A stretch of 64,000 nucleotides of DNA from Seminibacterium arietis (GCF_042675725.1 NZ_JBHTJN010000008.1:124001-188000); one strand, 5' to 3'. Positions 51,305 through 61,176 are shown, counted from the first letter of the stretch. Numbers and translations are program-made. The notes: generated by a model not told the origin, from the sequence alone.

Positions 51305-53578
51305 ATGACAACATTTCATTTATCTGGTTTCCCACGTGTAGGAGCAAAACGTGAGCTTAAATTTGCACAAGAACGTTATTGGCGTGGAGATATCACTGAA
51401 CAAGATTTACAAGATATTGCAAAGAGTTTACGCGAAATTAACTGGAGACACCAAGCAAATGCTAATGCTGATTATGTTTCTGTAGCTGATTTTACATTAT
51501 ATGATCATATCTTAGATTTACAAGTAGCAACAGGAGCAATTCCTACACGTTTTGGTTTCGATAGTCAGAAATTAAGTTTAGATCAATATTTTCAACTAGC
51601 TCGCGGAAATAAGGATCAATTCGCTATTGAAATGACTAAATGGTTTGATACAAACTATCATTATTTAGTGCCAGAATTTCAACTCAATACTGAATTTAAA
51701 GCAAACCCTACTCATTATATAAACCAAATCCGTGAAGCAAAAGCCTTGGGTTTTACAGTTAAACCTACTATTGTTGGTCCATTAACATTCCTTTTCTTGG
51801 GCAAAGAAAAAGGGCAATCTTTCAATCGCTTTGATTTATTAGATAAATTATTACCAGTTTATGTGGAAATTTTGAATGCTCTCAGTGCAGAAGGTGTTGA
51901 ATGGATACAAATTGATGAACCAGCATTAGCGGTAGATCTACCATCACAATGGCTTGAAGCTTATAAAACAGTTTATCAATTACTCTCAGAAAAAGTACAA
52001 GCTAAATTATTACTCGCAACTTATTTCGGTTCAGTAGCAGAACATGCAGATTTATTAAAAAGTTTACCTGTAGAGGGATTACATATTGATTTAATACGTA
52101 GCCCAGAACAATTATCTGCTTTTACAGATTATAATAAAGTTTTATCTGTAGGAATAATTGATGGACGTAATATTTGGCGAGCAGATCTAAACGCTATATT
52201 GGATTTTGTTGAACCGCTCAAAGCAAAATTTGGTGATCGTTTATGGATTGCACCGAGTTGTTCATTATTGCATACACCTTATGATTTATCGGTAGAAACA
52301 CAACTCCAAGCCAACAAGCCTGAATTGTACAATTGGTTAGCTTTTACTCTACAAAAAGTACAAGAATTATCTGTTATTAAAACCGCACTTGAGCAAGGTC
52401 GTGATGCAGTAAAAGCTGAGTTAATTGCGAGTCAAAATGCAGCTGAAACTAGAAAAAATAGTTCAGAAATTCATCGCACAGAAGTAGCACAGCGTTTAGC
52501 TAATCTTCCTGTAGGTGCTGATCGTCGAAAATCACCTTTCGCACAACGCATCGAAAAACAAAATGCATGGCTAAAATTACCGCTATTGCCAACTACAAAT
52601 ATTGGTTCTTTCCCACAAACTAGTGAAATTCGCCAAGCTCGAGCTGCTTTCAAGAAAGGAGCTTTAAGTGAGGCAGATTATGAAGCAGCGATGAAAAGAG
52701 AAATTGAATATGTAGTGCGTCGTCAAGAAGAACTTGATTTAGACGTTTTAGTTCACGGTGAAGCTGAACGCAATGATATGGTGGAATATTTTGGCGAGTT
52801 ATTAGATGGTTTTGCTTTCACTAAATTCGGTTGGGTACAAAGTTATGGTTCACGTTGCGTTAAACCGCCTGTAATTTATGGTGATGTAGCTCGTCCTGAA
52901 GCGATGACTGTTCGCTGGTCAACCTATGCACAAAGCCTAACTCAGAAAGTAATGAAAGGCATGCTAACAGGACCTGTCACAATTTTACAGTGGTCTTTTG
53001 TTCGTAACGATATTCCTCGTTCTGTTGTTTGTAAACAAATTGGCGTTGCTCTCTCTGATGAAGTATTGGATCTAGAGAAAGCAGGAATTAAAGTAATTCA
53101 AATTGACGAGCCTGCAATTCGTGAAGGTCTACCGCTGAAACGTACAGATTGGGATGACTATTTACAGTGGGCAGGAGAAGCTTTCCGTTTGAGTTATATG
53201 GGAGTGCAAGATGACACTCAAATCCACACTCATATGTGTTATTCTGAATTTAACGATATTTTACCTGCAATTGCAGGATTGGACGCAGATGTAATTACTA
53301 TTGAAACTTCTCGCTCAGATATGGAATTATTAACGGCGTTTGCTGATTTTAAATATCCAAATGATATTGGTCCTGGCGTTTACGATATTCACAGTCCACG
53401 TGTACCTAAACCAGAAGAAATTGAACATTTGCTACGTAAAGCATTAAAAGTTGTACCAAAAGAGCGTCTATGGGTAAATCCAGACTGCGGTCTTAAAACT
53501 CGTGGCTGGATAGAAACGATCGAGCAATTAAAAGTAATGGTTGAAGTTACTAAAAAATTGCGTGCTGAACTAGCCTAA
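51305..53578 (+). CDS. metE: cobalamin-independent methionine synthase
   Basis: Zinc enzyme transferring a methyl group from methyltetrahydropteroyl-triglutamate to homocysteine. 757 residues, close to E. coli MetE (753). The C-terminal catalytic domain carries HTHMCYSEFNDI (zinc His/Cys) and NPDCGLKTRG with zinc Cys728. The N-terminal half contains the substrate-binding domain (FPRVGAKRELKFA, WFDTNYHYLVPE). GGAG precedes the ATG. It is controlled by MetR (divergent gene) and MetJ (tandem boxes). A strong terminator follows at 53606. Confidence 0.97.
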   Translation: MTTFHLSGFPRVGAKRELKFAQERYWRGDITEQDLQDIAKSLREINWRHQANANADYVSVADFTLYDHILDLQVATGAIPTRFGFDSQKLSLDQYFQLARGNKDQFAIEMTKWFDTNYHYLVPEFQLNTEFKANPTHYINQIREAKALGFTVKPTIVGPLTFLFLGKEKGQSFNRFDLLDKLLPVYVEILNALSAEGVEWIQIDEPALAVDLPSQWLEAYKTVYQLLSEKVQAKLLLATYFGSVAEHADLLKSLPVEGLHIDLIRSPEQLSAFTDYNKVLSVGIIDGRNIWRADLNAILDFVEPLKAKFGDRLWIAPSCSLLHTPYDLSVETQLQANKPELYNWLAFTLQKVQELSVIKTALEQGRDAVKAELIASQNAAETRKNSSEIHRTEVAQRLANLPVGADRRKSPFAQRIEKQNAWLKLPLLPTTNIGSFPQTSEIRQARAAFKKGALSEADYEAAMKREIEYVVRRQEELDLDVLVHGEAERNDMVEYFGELLDGFAFTKFGWVQSYGSRCVKPPVIYGDVARPEAMTVRWSTYAQSLTQKVMKGMLTGPVTILQWSFVRNDIPRSVVCKQIGVALSDEVLDLEKAGIKVIQIDEPAIREGLPLKRTDWDDYLQWAGEAFRLSYMGVQDDTQIHTHMCYSEFNDILPAIAGLDADVITIETSRSDMELLTAFADFKYPNDIGPGVYDIHSPRVPKPEEIEHLLRKALKVVPKERLWVNPDCGLKTRGWIETIEQLKVMVEVTKKLRAELA

Positions 53579-53605
53579 TTCATATTATAATTTCTTTGTA
53601 AAACT

Positions 53606-53640
53606 GACCGCTCTTTAAGATAAAGAGCGGTCTTTTTTTT
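53606..53640 (+). terminator. Rho-independent terminator of metE
   Basis: A perfect 12-bp stem GACCGCTCTTTA/TAAAGAGCGGTC (53606-53617 with 53621-53632), 3-base AGA loop, followed by a run of eight T. Each arm is one base off an uptake core (AAGAGCGGT). Confidence 0.93.
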
Positions 53641-53677
53641 ACATTGAAACAAATAATTTGATGATCTTATAGTATTG

Positions 53678-53697
53678 AGTTGATATAATTCTCAACT
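53678..53697. promoter_or_regulatory. inverted repeat upstream of the TonB-receptor gene, possible metal-regulator site
   Basis: AGTTGATATAATTCTCAACT: a 20-base imperfect palindrome with 6-base perfect outer arms, 33 bases upstream of the start. It resembles a degenerate Fur or Zur operator, but matches neither consensus well. Confidence 0.35.
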
Positions 53698-53729
53698 AAT
53701 TGTTTAATTTATAACCAAAGGTAAATAAA

Positions 53730-56300
53730 ATGTCCAAACATTTAACTAGCATTAGTTTATTATTTTTAGCAAATGCTGCTTTTAGCATATCTTATGCTCA
53801 ATCATCAACTCCATATAAATTAGATGAAATTATTGTTCGTTCATCAAATACTGTTTATGATGAGCATAATCTTAAAAGTTATGTAAAATCAGGATCTTAT
53901 TCCTACTTAGATCAATCAGATATCAATAAATTTAGAGGTTCTTCTGTTGGAGATTTTTTAACTGGAGTACCTGGAGTAATTGCTGGTAATAAACGTAACA
54001 GCGGTGCATTATCTGTCAATATTCGAGGTATTGCTAACGAAGGACGCGTACCTGTTATTGTTGATAATGCTATGCAATCAGTACCATCTTGGCAAGGTTA
54101 TGCTGGTTCATCAAGCCGTACTTATTTAGATCCCGATCTAATTAGCAATGTAGAAATTGAGAAAGGAGCTTCAATGGAAGCTGATGCTACAGGTGCGATA
54201 GGTGGTGTTATTCGAATGAAAACGATTGATTGGAAAGATATTATTCCTACAGATAAAGATTGGGGTATTCGTCTTCGATTAGGTACAATGGATAATACTG
54301 TTTCACCACCTGCTTATTATACAAAAGGTGGTTATCAAACTCGTTATATCGCAGATTGCGGCAAAAACGCTGCGGGTTTATGTGAAACTCAAACTTATTC
54401 ACCTAATGCAAATTATTCGTCAAAGTCACCGCACTTTAACTCTTACAATTTCAGTGTTGCTTTTGCAAAAAAATGGGAACATGGTGACGTAGTATTAGCT
54501 TATGCAAAACGCAAGCAAGGGAATTATTTTGTTGGACGGCATGGTCAACTACCTGAAATCAAAGAACATCAGAAGACATCTGAAGATGAAAGTTTTAATT
54601 ATGACGTTGCAGACGTTCTCAAAAAATTAGGCAAGAATTCATTATCTGAAATTACAGATCAAGAAAAAGAAGCGAATGGCATTACTGTTTATGATTATCC
54701 AACCTATAAATCCATAACTAAAGAAGGCATTACAGTAGGTAAAATTAAATTCAAAGAGAATCACAGCACGCTGTATCGTCCAGGAGAAGAAGCATTAAAT
54801 ACGTCACAAAACAACCGCTCTTTTTTAGCAAAAACAAACTTATACTATGGTAATCACCGTATTAGTTTAGGCTATAACCGCTATCACAGCGAATTTGGTG
54901 AAATTATGCCTTCAATTTTAAATTTCAGAGCCTTTGGTGCATTGCAAGGTGAAGGTACTGAAATTAAAGTCAATAGTTACAATTTTGGCTATCATTATAA
55001 TCCTAACACTCCGTTTGTTGACTTTGATTTAAATACTTACTATACCCATGTAGATTCGTCAAACTTTACTCCGTTTTTAGAAGAATATGGCTATTCTCGT
55101 TCAAGTCGCCATGCCCATTTTTCTGATTTAAAACAATGGGGTCTAAATTTAAAAAACAGCACTGTATTTAATCTAAATTCAAAACCAATGAAATTAAATT
55201 ACAGCTTTAGTTATAGTCATGAACTATTGGATTTACCAAAAGATGCTCAAGCAAGAGTGAAAGAAAAAGGCTACCCCGATGACGCTATCGCTCCTTTATA
55301 TATTCGTAGAGGAAAACGCATTGAAAAAAGTCTCTTTATGAACGCACATTACCCTATTTTTTCTTTATTGAAAGCAGACATAGGATTACGTTATACGGAT
55401 ACAACTATTCAAGATTATCAACCATTAGTAAAATTTGGTGATCTCGATCCAACTACAGGGAAAAATAAAACAACTTTTGAATATCAGCAACCAATAAAAA
55501 TAAACGGGTTTTCACCTATCGCAATGCTAAGTCTAGACTTGCCTCAAGGTATTCAATTCTATCTTAAACACGCTCGTGCAATTAAGGCCCCTAGCTTATT
55601 TCAAGGTACAAAAGGTTGGAGTATGCAAAATACGGAAAATAATTTAGATCAACTTAAACCAGAACGCACAAATAACTGGGAAGTCGGTTTAAATTTATTT
55701 TTTGAAAATATTGCTAATAGTGAAAATGTTGCTGGTTTCAAACTTAGTTATTTCCAAAATAATATTCGAGACTATCTAACTCGCACTAATACAGATAATG
55801 GCACGACACAAACTATCAATATTTATAGTGCAAAATTTTATGGTTTAGAAAGCTCAGCTTATTTTGATATGCAGAAATTCTATGCAAAACTTGCAACCAC
55901 TTATTATACAAAAGTCAATTTCTGTTTAAATCAAACTGAATGTGTGACATCTATTCACCGTAGTAACTTGAATAATCAAGTACCACCAAAACTCACTACA
56001 CACTTAACTTTAGGAACTAGATGGTTAGATAATAAATTAGACATTGGTGGTCGCTATAGCTATTATAGTAAACGCTTCGTACCCGTGCTATCTTCTATGC
56101 GTTTCCAAAATACTTCTAGTATTGAATGGAATCCTTATTCATTAGTAGATTTATATGCTAATTATCAAGTAACTAACAATCTAAAACTCAGTTTTAATAT
56201 TGATAATTTATTTAATCGTTATTATTTAGACACTAATAATATGGGACTGAATACAGCGCCAGGAAGAACAATGCGACTAGGTTTAGATTACAAATTTTAA
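53730..56300 (+). CDS. TonB-dependent outer-membrane receptor, substrate unknown
   Basis: 856 residues: signal peptide (cleavage near SYA-QSS, residue 23), TonB box LDEIIV at 31-36, plug domain (about 55-170, DFLTGVPGV, VNIRGI, DPDLISNVEIEKG, ADATGAIGGVI), then a beta-barrel ending in the expected aromatic residue (LDYKF). Siderophore, haem and metal-ion receptors share this layout. The haem-receptor FRAP/NPNL pair is not kept (KAPSLFQ and LKPERTNNWEVG are), so haem is uncertain. The gene stands alone; its ligand genes are not nearby. A possible metal-regulator palindrome lies at 53678. An inverted repeat at 56310 may be the terminator. Confidence 0.88.
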   Translation: MSKHLTSISLLFLANAAFSISYAQSSTPYKLDEIIVRSSNTVYDEHNLKSYVKSGSYSYLDQSDINKFRGSSVGDFLTGVPGVIAGNKRNSGALSVNIRGIANEGRVPVIVDNAMQSVPSWQGYAGSSSRTYLDPDLISNVEIEKGASMEADATGAIGGVIRMKTIDWKDIIPTDKDWGIRLRLGTMDNTVSPPAYYTKGGYQTRYIADCGKNAAGLCETQTYSPNANYSSKSPHFNSYNFSVAFAKKWEHGDVVLAYAKRKQGNYFVGRHGQLPEIKEHQKTSEDESFNYDVADVLKKLGKNSLSEITDQEKEANGITVYDYPTYKSITKEGITVGKIKFKENHSTLYRPGEEALNTSQNNRSFLAKTNLYYGNHRISLGYNRYHSEFGEIMPSILNFRAFGALQGEGTEIKVNSYNFGYHYNPNTPFVDFDLNTYYTHVDSSNFTPFLEEYGYSRSSRHAHFSDLKQWGLNLKNSTVFNLNSKPMKLNYSFSYSHELLDLPKDAQARVKEKGYPDDAIAPLYIRRGKRIEKSLFMNAHYPIFSLLKADIGLRYTDTTIQDYQPLVKFGDLDPTTGKNKTTFEYQQPIKINGFSPIAMLSLDLPQGIQFYLKHARAIKAPSLFQGTKGWSMQNTENNLDQLKPERTNNWEVGLNLFFENIANSENVAGFKLSYFQNNIRDYLTRTNTDNGTTQTINIYSAKFYGLESSAYFDMQKFYAKLATTYYTKVNFCLNQTECVTSIHRSNLNNQVPPKLTTHLTLGTRWLDNKLDIGGRYSYYSKRFVPVLSSMRFQNTSSIEWNPYSLVDLYANYQVTNNLKLSFNIDNLFNRYYLDTNNMGLNTAPGRTMRLGLDYKF

Positions 56301-56309
56301 CTTTACATG

Positions 56310-56355
56310 CCCCCTAAAATTATACATATTAAGTAAAAACAATAAATTTAGGGGG
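56310..56355 (+). terminator. long-loop inverted repeat after the TonB receptor
   Basis: CCCCCTAAA (56310-56318) and TTTAGGGGG (56347-56355) with a 28-base loop. There is no T tail, so it might instead be the ends of a small decayed insertion; the 100 bases after it contain no gene. Confidence 0.4.
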
Positions 56356-56460
56356 TAAACTATAAAGAAAAGCAATCAAGCAAGAATTAAAGCTTAAATT
56401 ATTAAACATTCATGGCGGTCATAAAAAACGACAAAACTGACCGCACTTTCAATTGAAACA

Positions 56461-56763
56461 TCAATCTAATTTAGCAACTATAGCTTTTAACCATTGCAAA
56501 TCAAGCTCTCTTTTCTCATGAACCGCATTCCAAACTGCATCCTCTGATAGCACACTATAGTTGCCTTTAGTATCTATTTTATATTGATCTGCATTATCAT
56601 GAAGATCTCTCCATTTATCACTAAAGTAAAATTTTCCTAATTGTTCGATTATATCTGTTGCTTTTTTCCACTGTTCAAAGCTTTTTTCTAATTCGGGTAA
56701 TAACTCAACCCATTGATTATAAAGATCTTGTGCTTGTTGGATTTTCTCTAATTCTTTATTCAT
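56461..56763 (-). CDS. DUF4298 family protein
   Basis: 100 residues, all helical and charged, with the family pattern ELEKSFEQWKKATDIIEQLGKFYFSDKW followed by GNYSVLSEDAVWNAV. Function unknown; members are small cytosolic proteins. GGAG lies 8 bases before ATG 56763. The gene stands alone between the TonB receptor and pykA, with about 100 bases on each side. Confidence 0.75.
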   Translation of the reverse strand: MNKELEKIQQAQDLYNQWVELLPELEKSFEQWKKATDIIEQLGKFYFSDKWRDLHDNADQYKIDTKGNYSVLSEDAVWNAVHEKRELDLQWLKAIVAKLD

Positions 56764-56824
56764 AATTGCTCCATTAATCGTAATAATTTTGTCACAGTCA
56801 ACAGCTAATACTAATCAAAAAAAA

Positions 56825-56846
56825 TCGCCTTAACATTGTAAGGCGA
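56825..56846 (-). terminator. terminator of pykA
   Basis: TCGCCTTA and TAAGGCGA pair around an ACATTG loop; on the minus strand a run of T follows. It lies 15 bases past the pykA stop. Confidence 0.85.
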
Positions 56847-56860
56847 ATTTATTTAATTTT

Positions 56861-58300
56861 TTATTCTACTACTAGAACACGACAAGTATTTGTAGGTCCA
56901 GAAGTAATAGCATCTCCCTGAGTCACTAATACTAAATCACCACTCATTAAATAACCTTTATCTTTCAATAAGCTAATCGCCACTCTTACACCTTCAATAG
57001 TACGACTTTCCTTATCGAAATGAACTGGCACAACACCACGATACAATGCACATAAATTCAATGTTTCTTGTTTACGTGATAGGGCAAAAATTGGCAATCC
57101 AGAACTAATACGAGACATCAATCTTGCAGTTCTACCTGAGTTAGTCATTGCAATAATCGCTGCTACGCCTTTCATATGATTAGCAGCAAACATTGCTGAC
57201 ATTGCAACTGTTTCTTCTGTCGTTTCAAAGATCTTATCTAAGCGATGACGAGAAACATTAATACTTGGCATTTTTTCTGCACCCAAACATACTTTCGCCA
57301 TTGCAGCTACAGTTTCAGATGGATATTGTCCCGCTGCAGTTTCAGCAGATAACATCACTGCATCTGTACCATCTAATACAGCATTAGCAACATCCATCAC
57401 TTCAGCACGAGTAGGCATTGGATTGCTTATCATCGATTCCATCATTTGAGTCGCTGTAATAACAACTCGATTTAATTGACGAGAACGACGAATTAGTTTT
57501 TTCTGTACACCAACTAACTCAGGATCGCCAATCTCAACACCTAGATCACCACGAGCAACCATGATTACATCAGATGCTAAAATAATATCATCCATTGCTT
57601 CGTCATCGATTACAGTTTCAGCACGCTCAACTTTTGCAACAATTTTTGCATTCAAACCTGCTTCTTCTGCTAATTGACGAGCATAATTTAAATCAGCACT
57701 TGAACGAGGGAAAGAAACAGCCAAATAATCAACACCAATACGTGCCGCTGTAATAATATCTGCTTTATCTTTTTCAGTTAACGCATCCGCAGATAAACCA
57801 CCGCCTAATTTATTAATTCCTTTATTATTAGAAAGAGGACCACCTACTGTTACTTCAGTGAATACTTTTGAACCTTGAGTTTCTAAGACTTTAAGTTGAA
57901 CACGTCCATCATCTAACAACAAAATATCACCAGGAACAACATCTTGTGGTAAAGTCTTATAATCTAATCCAACGGCTTCTTGTGTACCTTCGCCTTTTGG
58001 TAATTGAGCATCCAAAACAAATCTATCACCAATATTTAAGAAAATTTTACCTTCCTTGAAAGTAGAAACACGAATTTTAGGACCTTGCAAATCACCTAGA
58101 ATGGCAACTGTTTTACCTAATTTTTTCGCAATTTCACGCACTCGCTCAGCACGATTAATATGATCTTCAGGCGTGCCGTGAGAAAAATTCATACGAACAA
58201 CGTTTGCACCAGCAGCAATAATTTTTTCTAAATTATTGCCGCGATCCGTTGAAGGCCCCATAGTGCATACGATCTTGGTTCTTCTTAGTCTTCTAGACAT
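56861..58300 (-). CDS. pykA: pyruvate kinase II (PykA type)
   Basis: Final glycolytic enzyme, phosphoenolpyruvate plus ADP to pyruvate plus ATP. The 479-residue protein from ATG 58300 (MSRRLRRTKIVCTMGPSTD) is nearly collinear with E. coli PykA (480). It carries NFSHGTPEDH, VARGDLGVEIG, ITATQMMESM and TDAVMLSAETA. I chose 58300 because ATGGAG lies at normal spacing and it aligns with PykA; the ATG at 58321 adds seven unmatched residues. A near-consensus CRP site lies about 106 bases upstream (58406-58421). Confidence 0.95.
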   Translation of the reverse strand: MSRRLRRTKIVCTMGPSTDRGNNLEKIIAAGANVVRMNFSHGTPEDHINRAERVREIAKKLGKTVAILGDLQGPKIRVSTFKEGKIFLNIGDRFVLDAQLPKGEGTQEAVGLDYKTLPQDVVPGDILLLDDGRVQLKVLETQGSKVFTEVTVGGPLSNNKGINKLGGGLSADALTEKDKADIITAARIGVDYLAVSFPRSSADLNYARQLAEEAGLNAKIVAKVERAETVIDDEAMDDIILASDVIMVARGDLGVEIGDPELVGVQKKLIRRSRQLNRVVITATQMMESMISNPMPTRAEVMDVANAVLDGTDAVMLSAETAAGQYPSETVAAMAKVCLGAEKMPSINVSRHRLDKIFETTEETVAMSAMFAANHMKGVAAIIAMTNSGRTARLMSRISSGLPIFALSRKQETLNLCALYRGVVPVHFDKESRTIEGVRVAISLLKDKGYLMSGDLVLVTQGDAITSGPTNTCRVLVVE

Positions 58301-58405
58301 TATGTACTCCATCAATTTCATGATTTAATTAAAAACATTTACTCAGGCCTAATAGCCAAAATCAGCCTATAATAAAACTGCTCTTATTATACGCCTAAAA
58401 TAAAA

Positions 58406-58421
58406 TATGATCGAGATCACA
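58406..58421. promoter_or_regulatory. near-consensus CRP site upstream of pykA
   Basis: TATGATCGAGATCACA: one half-site TCACA is perfect, the other (TATGA) has one mismatch to TGTGA. Confidence 0.6.
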
Positions 58422-58542
58422 AAATAGAAAAAATTTATAAATGAAATAAACTACTGATTATTTTTCTAACAAATGAACTAAAAAATCAAAAAATGCCTTG
58501 TCGTTAAGCTTAAAACCTTATATTATTACGCCAATTCAAAAT

Positions 58543-58619
58543 GCGACTATAGCTCAGTTGGTTAGAGCACCACCTTGACATGGTGGGGGGCACTGGTTCG
58601 AGTCCAGCTAGTCGCACCA
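58543..58619 (+). tRNA. tRNA-Val (anticodon GAC)
   Basis: 77 bases including encoded CCA. Acceptor GCGACTA pairs with TAGTCGC. The anticodon stem CCACC/GGTGG holds the loop TTGACAT, giving GAC, which decodes valine GUC/GUU. The T-arm reads CTGG-TTCGAGT-CCAG. It matches the E. coli tRNA-Val(GAC) closely. It is a single gene on the plus strand between the divergently placed pykA and uvrB. Confidence 0.97.
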
Positions 58620-58664
58620 TCTAAATCTGTTCCATAACATATAATTAATATTTTAGTTTTATCC

Positions 58665-60695
58665 TTACTCTGAAATGAATTTTTCTTTCAGTTCATGCAA
58701 TTGATCTCGGATGCTAGCTGCTTTTTCAAACTCCAAATCTTGAGCATATTTGTACATTTGTTGCTCCAATTTTTTAACTTGTTGTTGATATTCTTTCACA
58801 TTTTTCGGTTGATAAAGTGCGGTCGGTTCTGCCACTTTTTGTAAACGTTGTTTATTTTTAGCCTTATAATTTGTACCTTGCCCCACATCGAGTAATTCAC
58901 CTACTTTTTTGTTCAATGCTTGTGGCACTATACCTTTCTTCGCATTATATTCCATTTGTTTTTGGCGTCGGCGTTCTGTTTCACTGATCGCTTTTTGCAT
59001 TGATTTAGTAATACTATCAGCATAAAGTATCGCTTTTCCATTTAAATTTCGAGCGGCCCGTCCAATAGTTTGGATAAGAGAACGTTCTGAACGCAAAAAT
59101 CCTTCTTTATCAGCATCTAAAATCGCTACTAGTGATACTTCAGGAATATCTAATCCCTCACGCAGTAAGTTAATTCCTACTAAAACATCAAATTCACCTA
59201 GACGTAAATCGCGAATAATCTCAACTCGTTCTACTGTATCAATATCAGAATGTAAATAACGCACCCTGACTCCATGTTCTTCTAAATAATCAGTTAAATC
59301 TTCTGCCATTCGTTTAGTCAATGTTGTAACTAAAACTCGCTCATTTTTAACCGCTCTTTGCTTAGCTTCCGAAAGCAAATCGTCTACTTGAATTGTAACG
59401 GGGCGAATTTCAATTTCAGGATCAAGTAAACCCGTTGGGCGTACAACTTGATCAATAATCTCTGTACCTGATTTTTCTAATTCATAAGGGCCTGGTGTAG
59501 CCGATACATAAATCGTTTGGGGTGCAAGATGTTCAAACTCTTCAAAACGTAATGGACGATTATCTAGTGCGGAAGGTAATCTAAAACCATATTCCACTAA
59601 AGTTTCTTTTCTTGAGCGATCACCGCGATACATGCCTCCAATTTGTGGTACTGTTACATGAGACTCGTCAATAATTAATAGACCATCTGATGGAATATAA
59701 TCAAATAGAGTTGGCGGTGGTTCACCTTCATTACGTCCTGATAAATAACGTGAATAATTTTCTATTCCAGAGCAATAGCCTAATTCATTCATCATTTCAA
59801 TATCAAATAGAGTCCGCTGAGTCAGCCGTTGCTCTTCTAGTAATTTATTATTTGCTAACAAATCTCGTCGCCGTTGAGCCAACTCTAACTTTATTTTTTC
59901 AATCGCATCTAAAATTCGTTCTCTTGGTGTTACATAATGCGTTTTTGGATAAATAGTATAACGAGGTACAGCACCAAAATTTGTTCCAGTAAGTGGGTCA
60001 AACAAACTGAGTCGCTCAATTTCATTATCAAATAACTCTATACGTACAGCTCTATCATCAGACTCTGCAGGAAAAATATCAATAATTTCTCCCCGTACTC
60101 GAAACATACCACGCTGAAAAGACTGATCATTACGTGTATATTGTAACTCTGCTAATTTCGCCAAAATTTGACGTTGACTAATAATTGCTCCTGACTGTAA
60201 ATGTAGCATCATTTTTAAATAGCTATCAGGATCACCTAACCCATAAATTGCTGAAACTGATGCAACTACTATCGTATCGCGTCGTTCTAAGAAAGACTTA
60301 GTAGCTGACAATCGCATTTGTTCAATTTGATCGTTAATCGAAGCGTCTTTTTCAATAAAAGTATCACTGCTTGGCACATAAGCTTCTGGTTGATAGTAAT
60401 CATAATAAGATACAAAATACTCAACTGCATTTTCAGGGAAAAAGGCTTTCATTTCAGCATAAAGTTGTGCTGCTAGCGTTTTATTTGGAGCGAGTAACAT
60501 CGCAGGCCGATTTAAAGTAGCAATCACATTAGCAATAGTAAAAGTTTTACCTGATCCTGTTACTCCTAATAAAGTTTGATGAGCTAATCCGTCATTTAAA
60601 TTCTCCACTAATTTTTTAATAGCTTGTGGCTGATCACCTGATGGTGAAAAGTCTGAATGCAAAATGAAAGGTTTACTGTTGATTCTTTGTGCCAT
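58665..60695 (-). CDS. uvrB: excinuclease ABC subunit B
   Basis: DNA-damage recognition helicase of nucleotide excision repair. Walker A GVTGSGKT is at 44-51, then YYDYYQPEAYVP (beta-hairpin region, about 92-103), DESHVTVPQIGGMYRGD and the helicase box QTIGRAARN. The C-terminal UVR domain (about 635-670) ends in LEFEKAASIRDQLHELKEK, the UvrC contact. 676 residues (E. coli 673). I looked for an upstream LexA box; CTG-N11-CAG around 60786 has a spacing one base too long. Confidence 0.97.
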   Translation of the reverse strand: MAQRINSKPFILHSDFSPSGDQPQAIKKLVENLNDGLAHQTLLGVTGSGKTFTIANVIATLNRPAMLLAPNKTLAAQLYAEMKAFFPENAVEYFVSYYDYYQPEAYVPSSDTFIEKDASINDQIEQMRLSATKSFLERRDTIVVASVSAIYGLGDPDSYLKMMLHLQSGAIISQRQILAKLAELQYTRNDQSFQRGMFRVRGEIIDIFPAESDDRAVRIELFDNEIERLSLFDPLTGTNFGAVPRYTIYPKTHYVTPRERILDAIEKIKLELAQRRRDLLANNKLLEEQRLTQRTLFDIEMMNELGYCSGIENYSRYLSGRNEGEPPPTLFDYIPSDGLLIIDESHVTVPQIGGMYRGDRSRKETLVEYGFRLPSALDNRPLRFEEFEHLAPQTIYVSATPGPYELEKSGTEIIDQVVRPTGLLDPEIEIRPVTIQVDDLLSEAKQRAVKNERVLVTTLTKRMAEDLTDYLEEHGVRVRYLHSDIDTVERVEIIRDLRLGEFDVLVGINLLREGLDIPEVSLVAILDADKEGFLRSERSLIQTIGRAARNLNGKAILYADSITKSMQKAISETERRRQKQMEYNAKKGIVPQALNKKVGELLDVGQGTNYKAKNKQRLQKVAEPTALYQPKNVKEYQQQVKKLEQQMYKYAQDLEFEKAASIRDQLHELKEKFISE

Positions 60696-60907
60696 AATAT
60701 TATCTCGAAATAAAGTGCGGTTATTTTATCATAATTTTTTGTTTACAATAGCAACTAAAAAATCAAGTTTTACACAGACTTATCTCTGTCAAGAGATTAC
60801 AGCAATAAAACTAAAAAAAAATTTAAAAAATTTTACTAGATTTTTTATAACTAATTGAAAAATAAGAAAATGATATTTTGCAACCAATTTAGACTAGAAT
60901 TGCAAAG

Positions 60908-60929
60908 AAGTCCTTTTTTATAAGGACTT
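60908..60929. repeat. inverted repeat in the uvrB-tRNA-Asn gap
   Basis: AAGTCCTT and AAGGACTT form a perfect 8-bp stem with a TTTTAT loop. It sits about 50 bases before the DnaA-box pair in the same 400-base gap. Confidence 0.5.
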
Positions 60930-60959
60930 AGATTATTTTCTAAAAAGAAATTAACAGAG

Positions 60960-60982
60960 TTATCCACAGCTTCTGTGGATAT
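60960..60982. repeat. inverted pair of DnaA-box-like sequences
   Basis: TTATCCACA (60960-60968) is a perfect DnaA box; TGTGGATAT (60974-60982) is its near-inverse (one mismatch). Together they form a 9-bp stem TATCCACAG/CTGTGGATA with loop CTT. The flank is AT-rich. It could also simply be a hairpin. It is not next to a known origin gene. Confidence 0.5.
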
Positions 60983-61033
60983 AAATTAAGATAAAATAAA
61001 AAAATAAATTTTAAAATTTTTTTAGTTTAACTA

Positions 61034-61062
61034 TTGACAATACTATACAATGTCATTACTAT
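61034..61062 (+). promoter_or_regulatory. sigma-70 promoter of tRNA-Asn
   Basis: TTGACA (61034-61039), a 17-base spacer, then TACTAT (61057-61062), 38 bases before the tRNA begins. The rest of the 400-base gap upstream holds the two inverted repeats. Confidence 0.75.
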
Positions 61063-61100
61063 AGCGAGCCTATTCCTTGTGATACAGGATACAGAATTCT

Positions 61101-61176
61101 TCCTCCTTAGTTCAGTCGGTAGAACGGTGGACTGTTAATCCATATGTCGCTGGTTCAAGTCCAGCAGGAGGAGCCA
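61101..61176 (+). tRNA. tRNA-Asn (anticodon GTT)
   Basis: 76 bases with encoded CCA. Acceptor TCCTCCT pairs with AGGAGGA; the anticodon loop CTGTTAA gives GTT, decoding asparagine AAC/AAU. The T-arm reads CTGG-TTCAAGT-CCAG. A perfect -35 and good -10 lie upstream. After it comes a 146-base gap to the NicO stop with no gene. Confidence 0.97.

Noticed and set aside
60786..60802. Possible LexA box upstream of uvrB (CTGTCAAGAGATTACAG).
   Set aside because: The CTG and CAG are separated by 11 bases; LexA needs 10, and the middle lacks the AT-alternation. Not a usable site.
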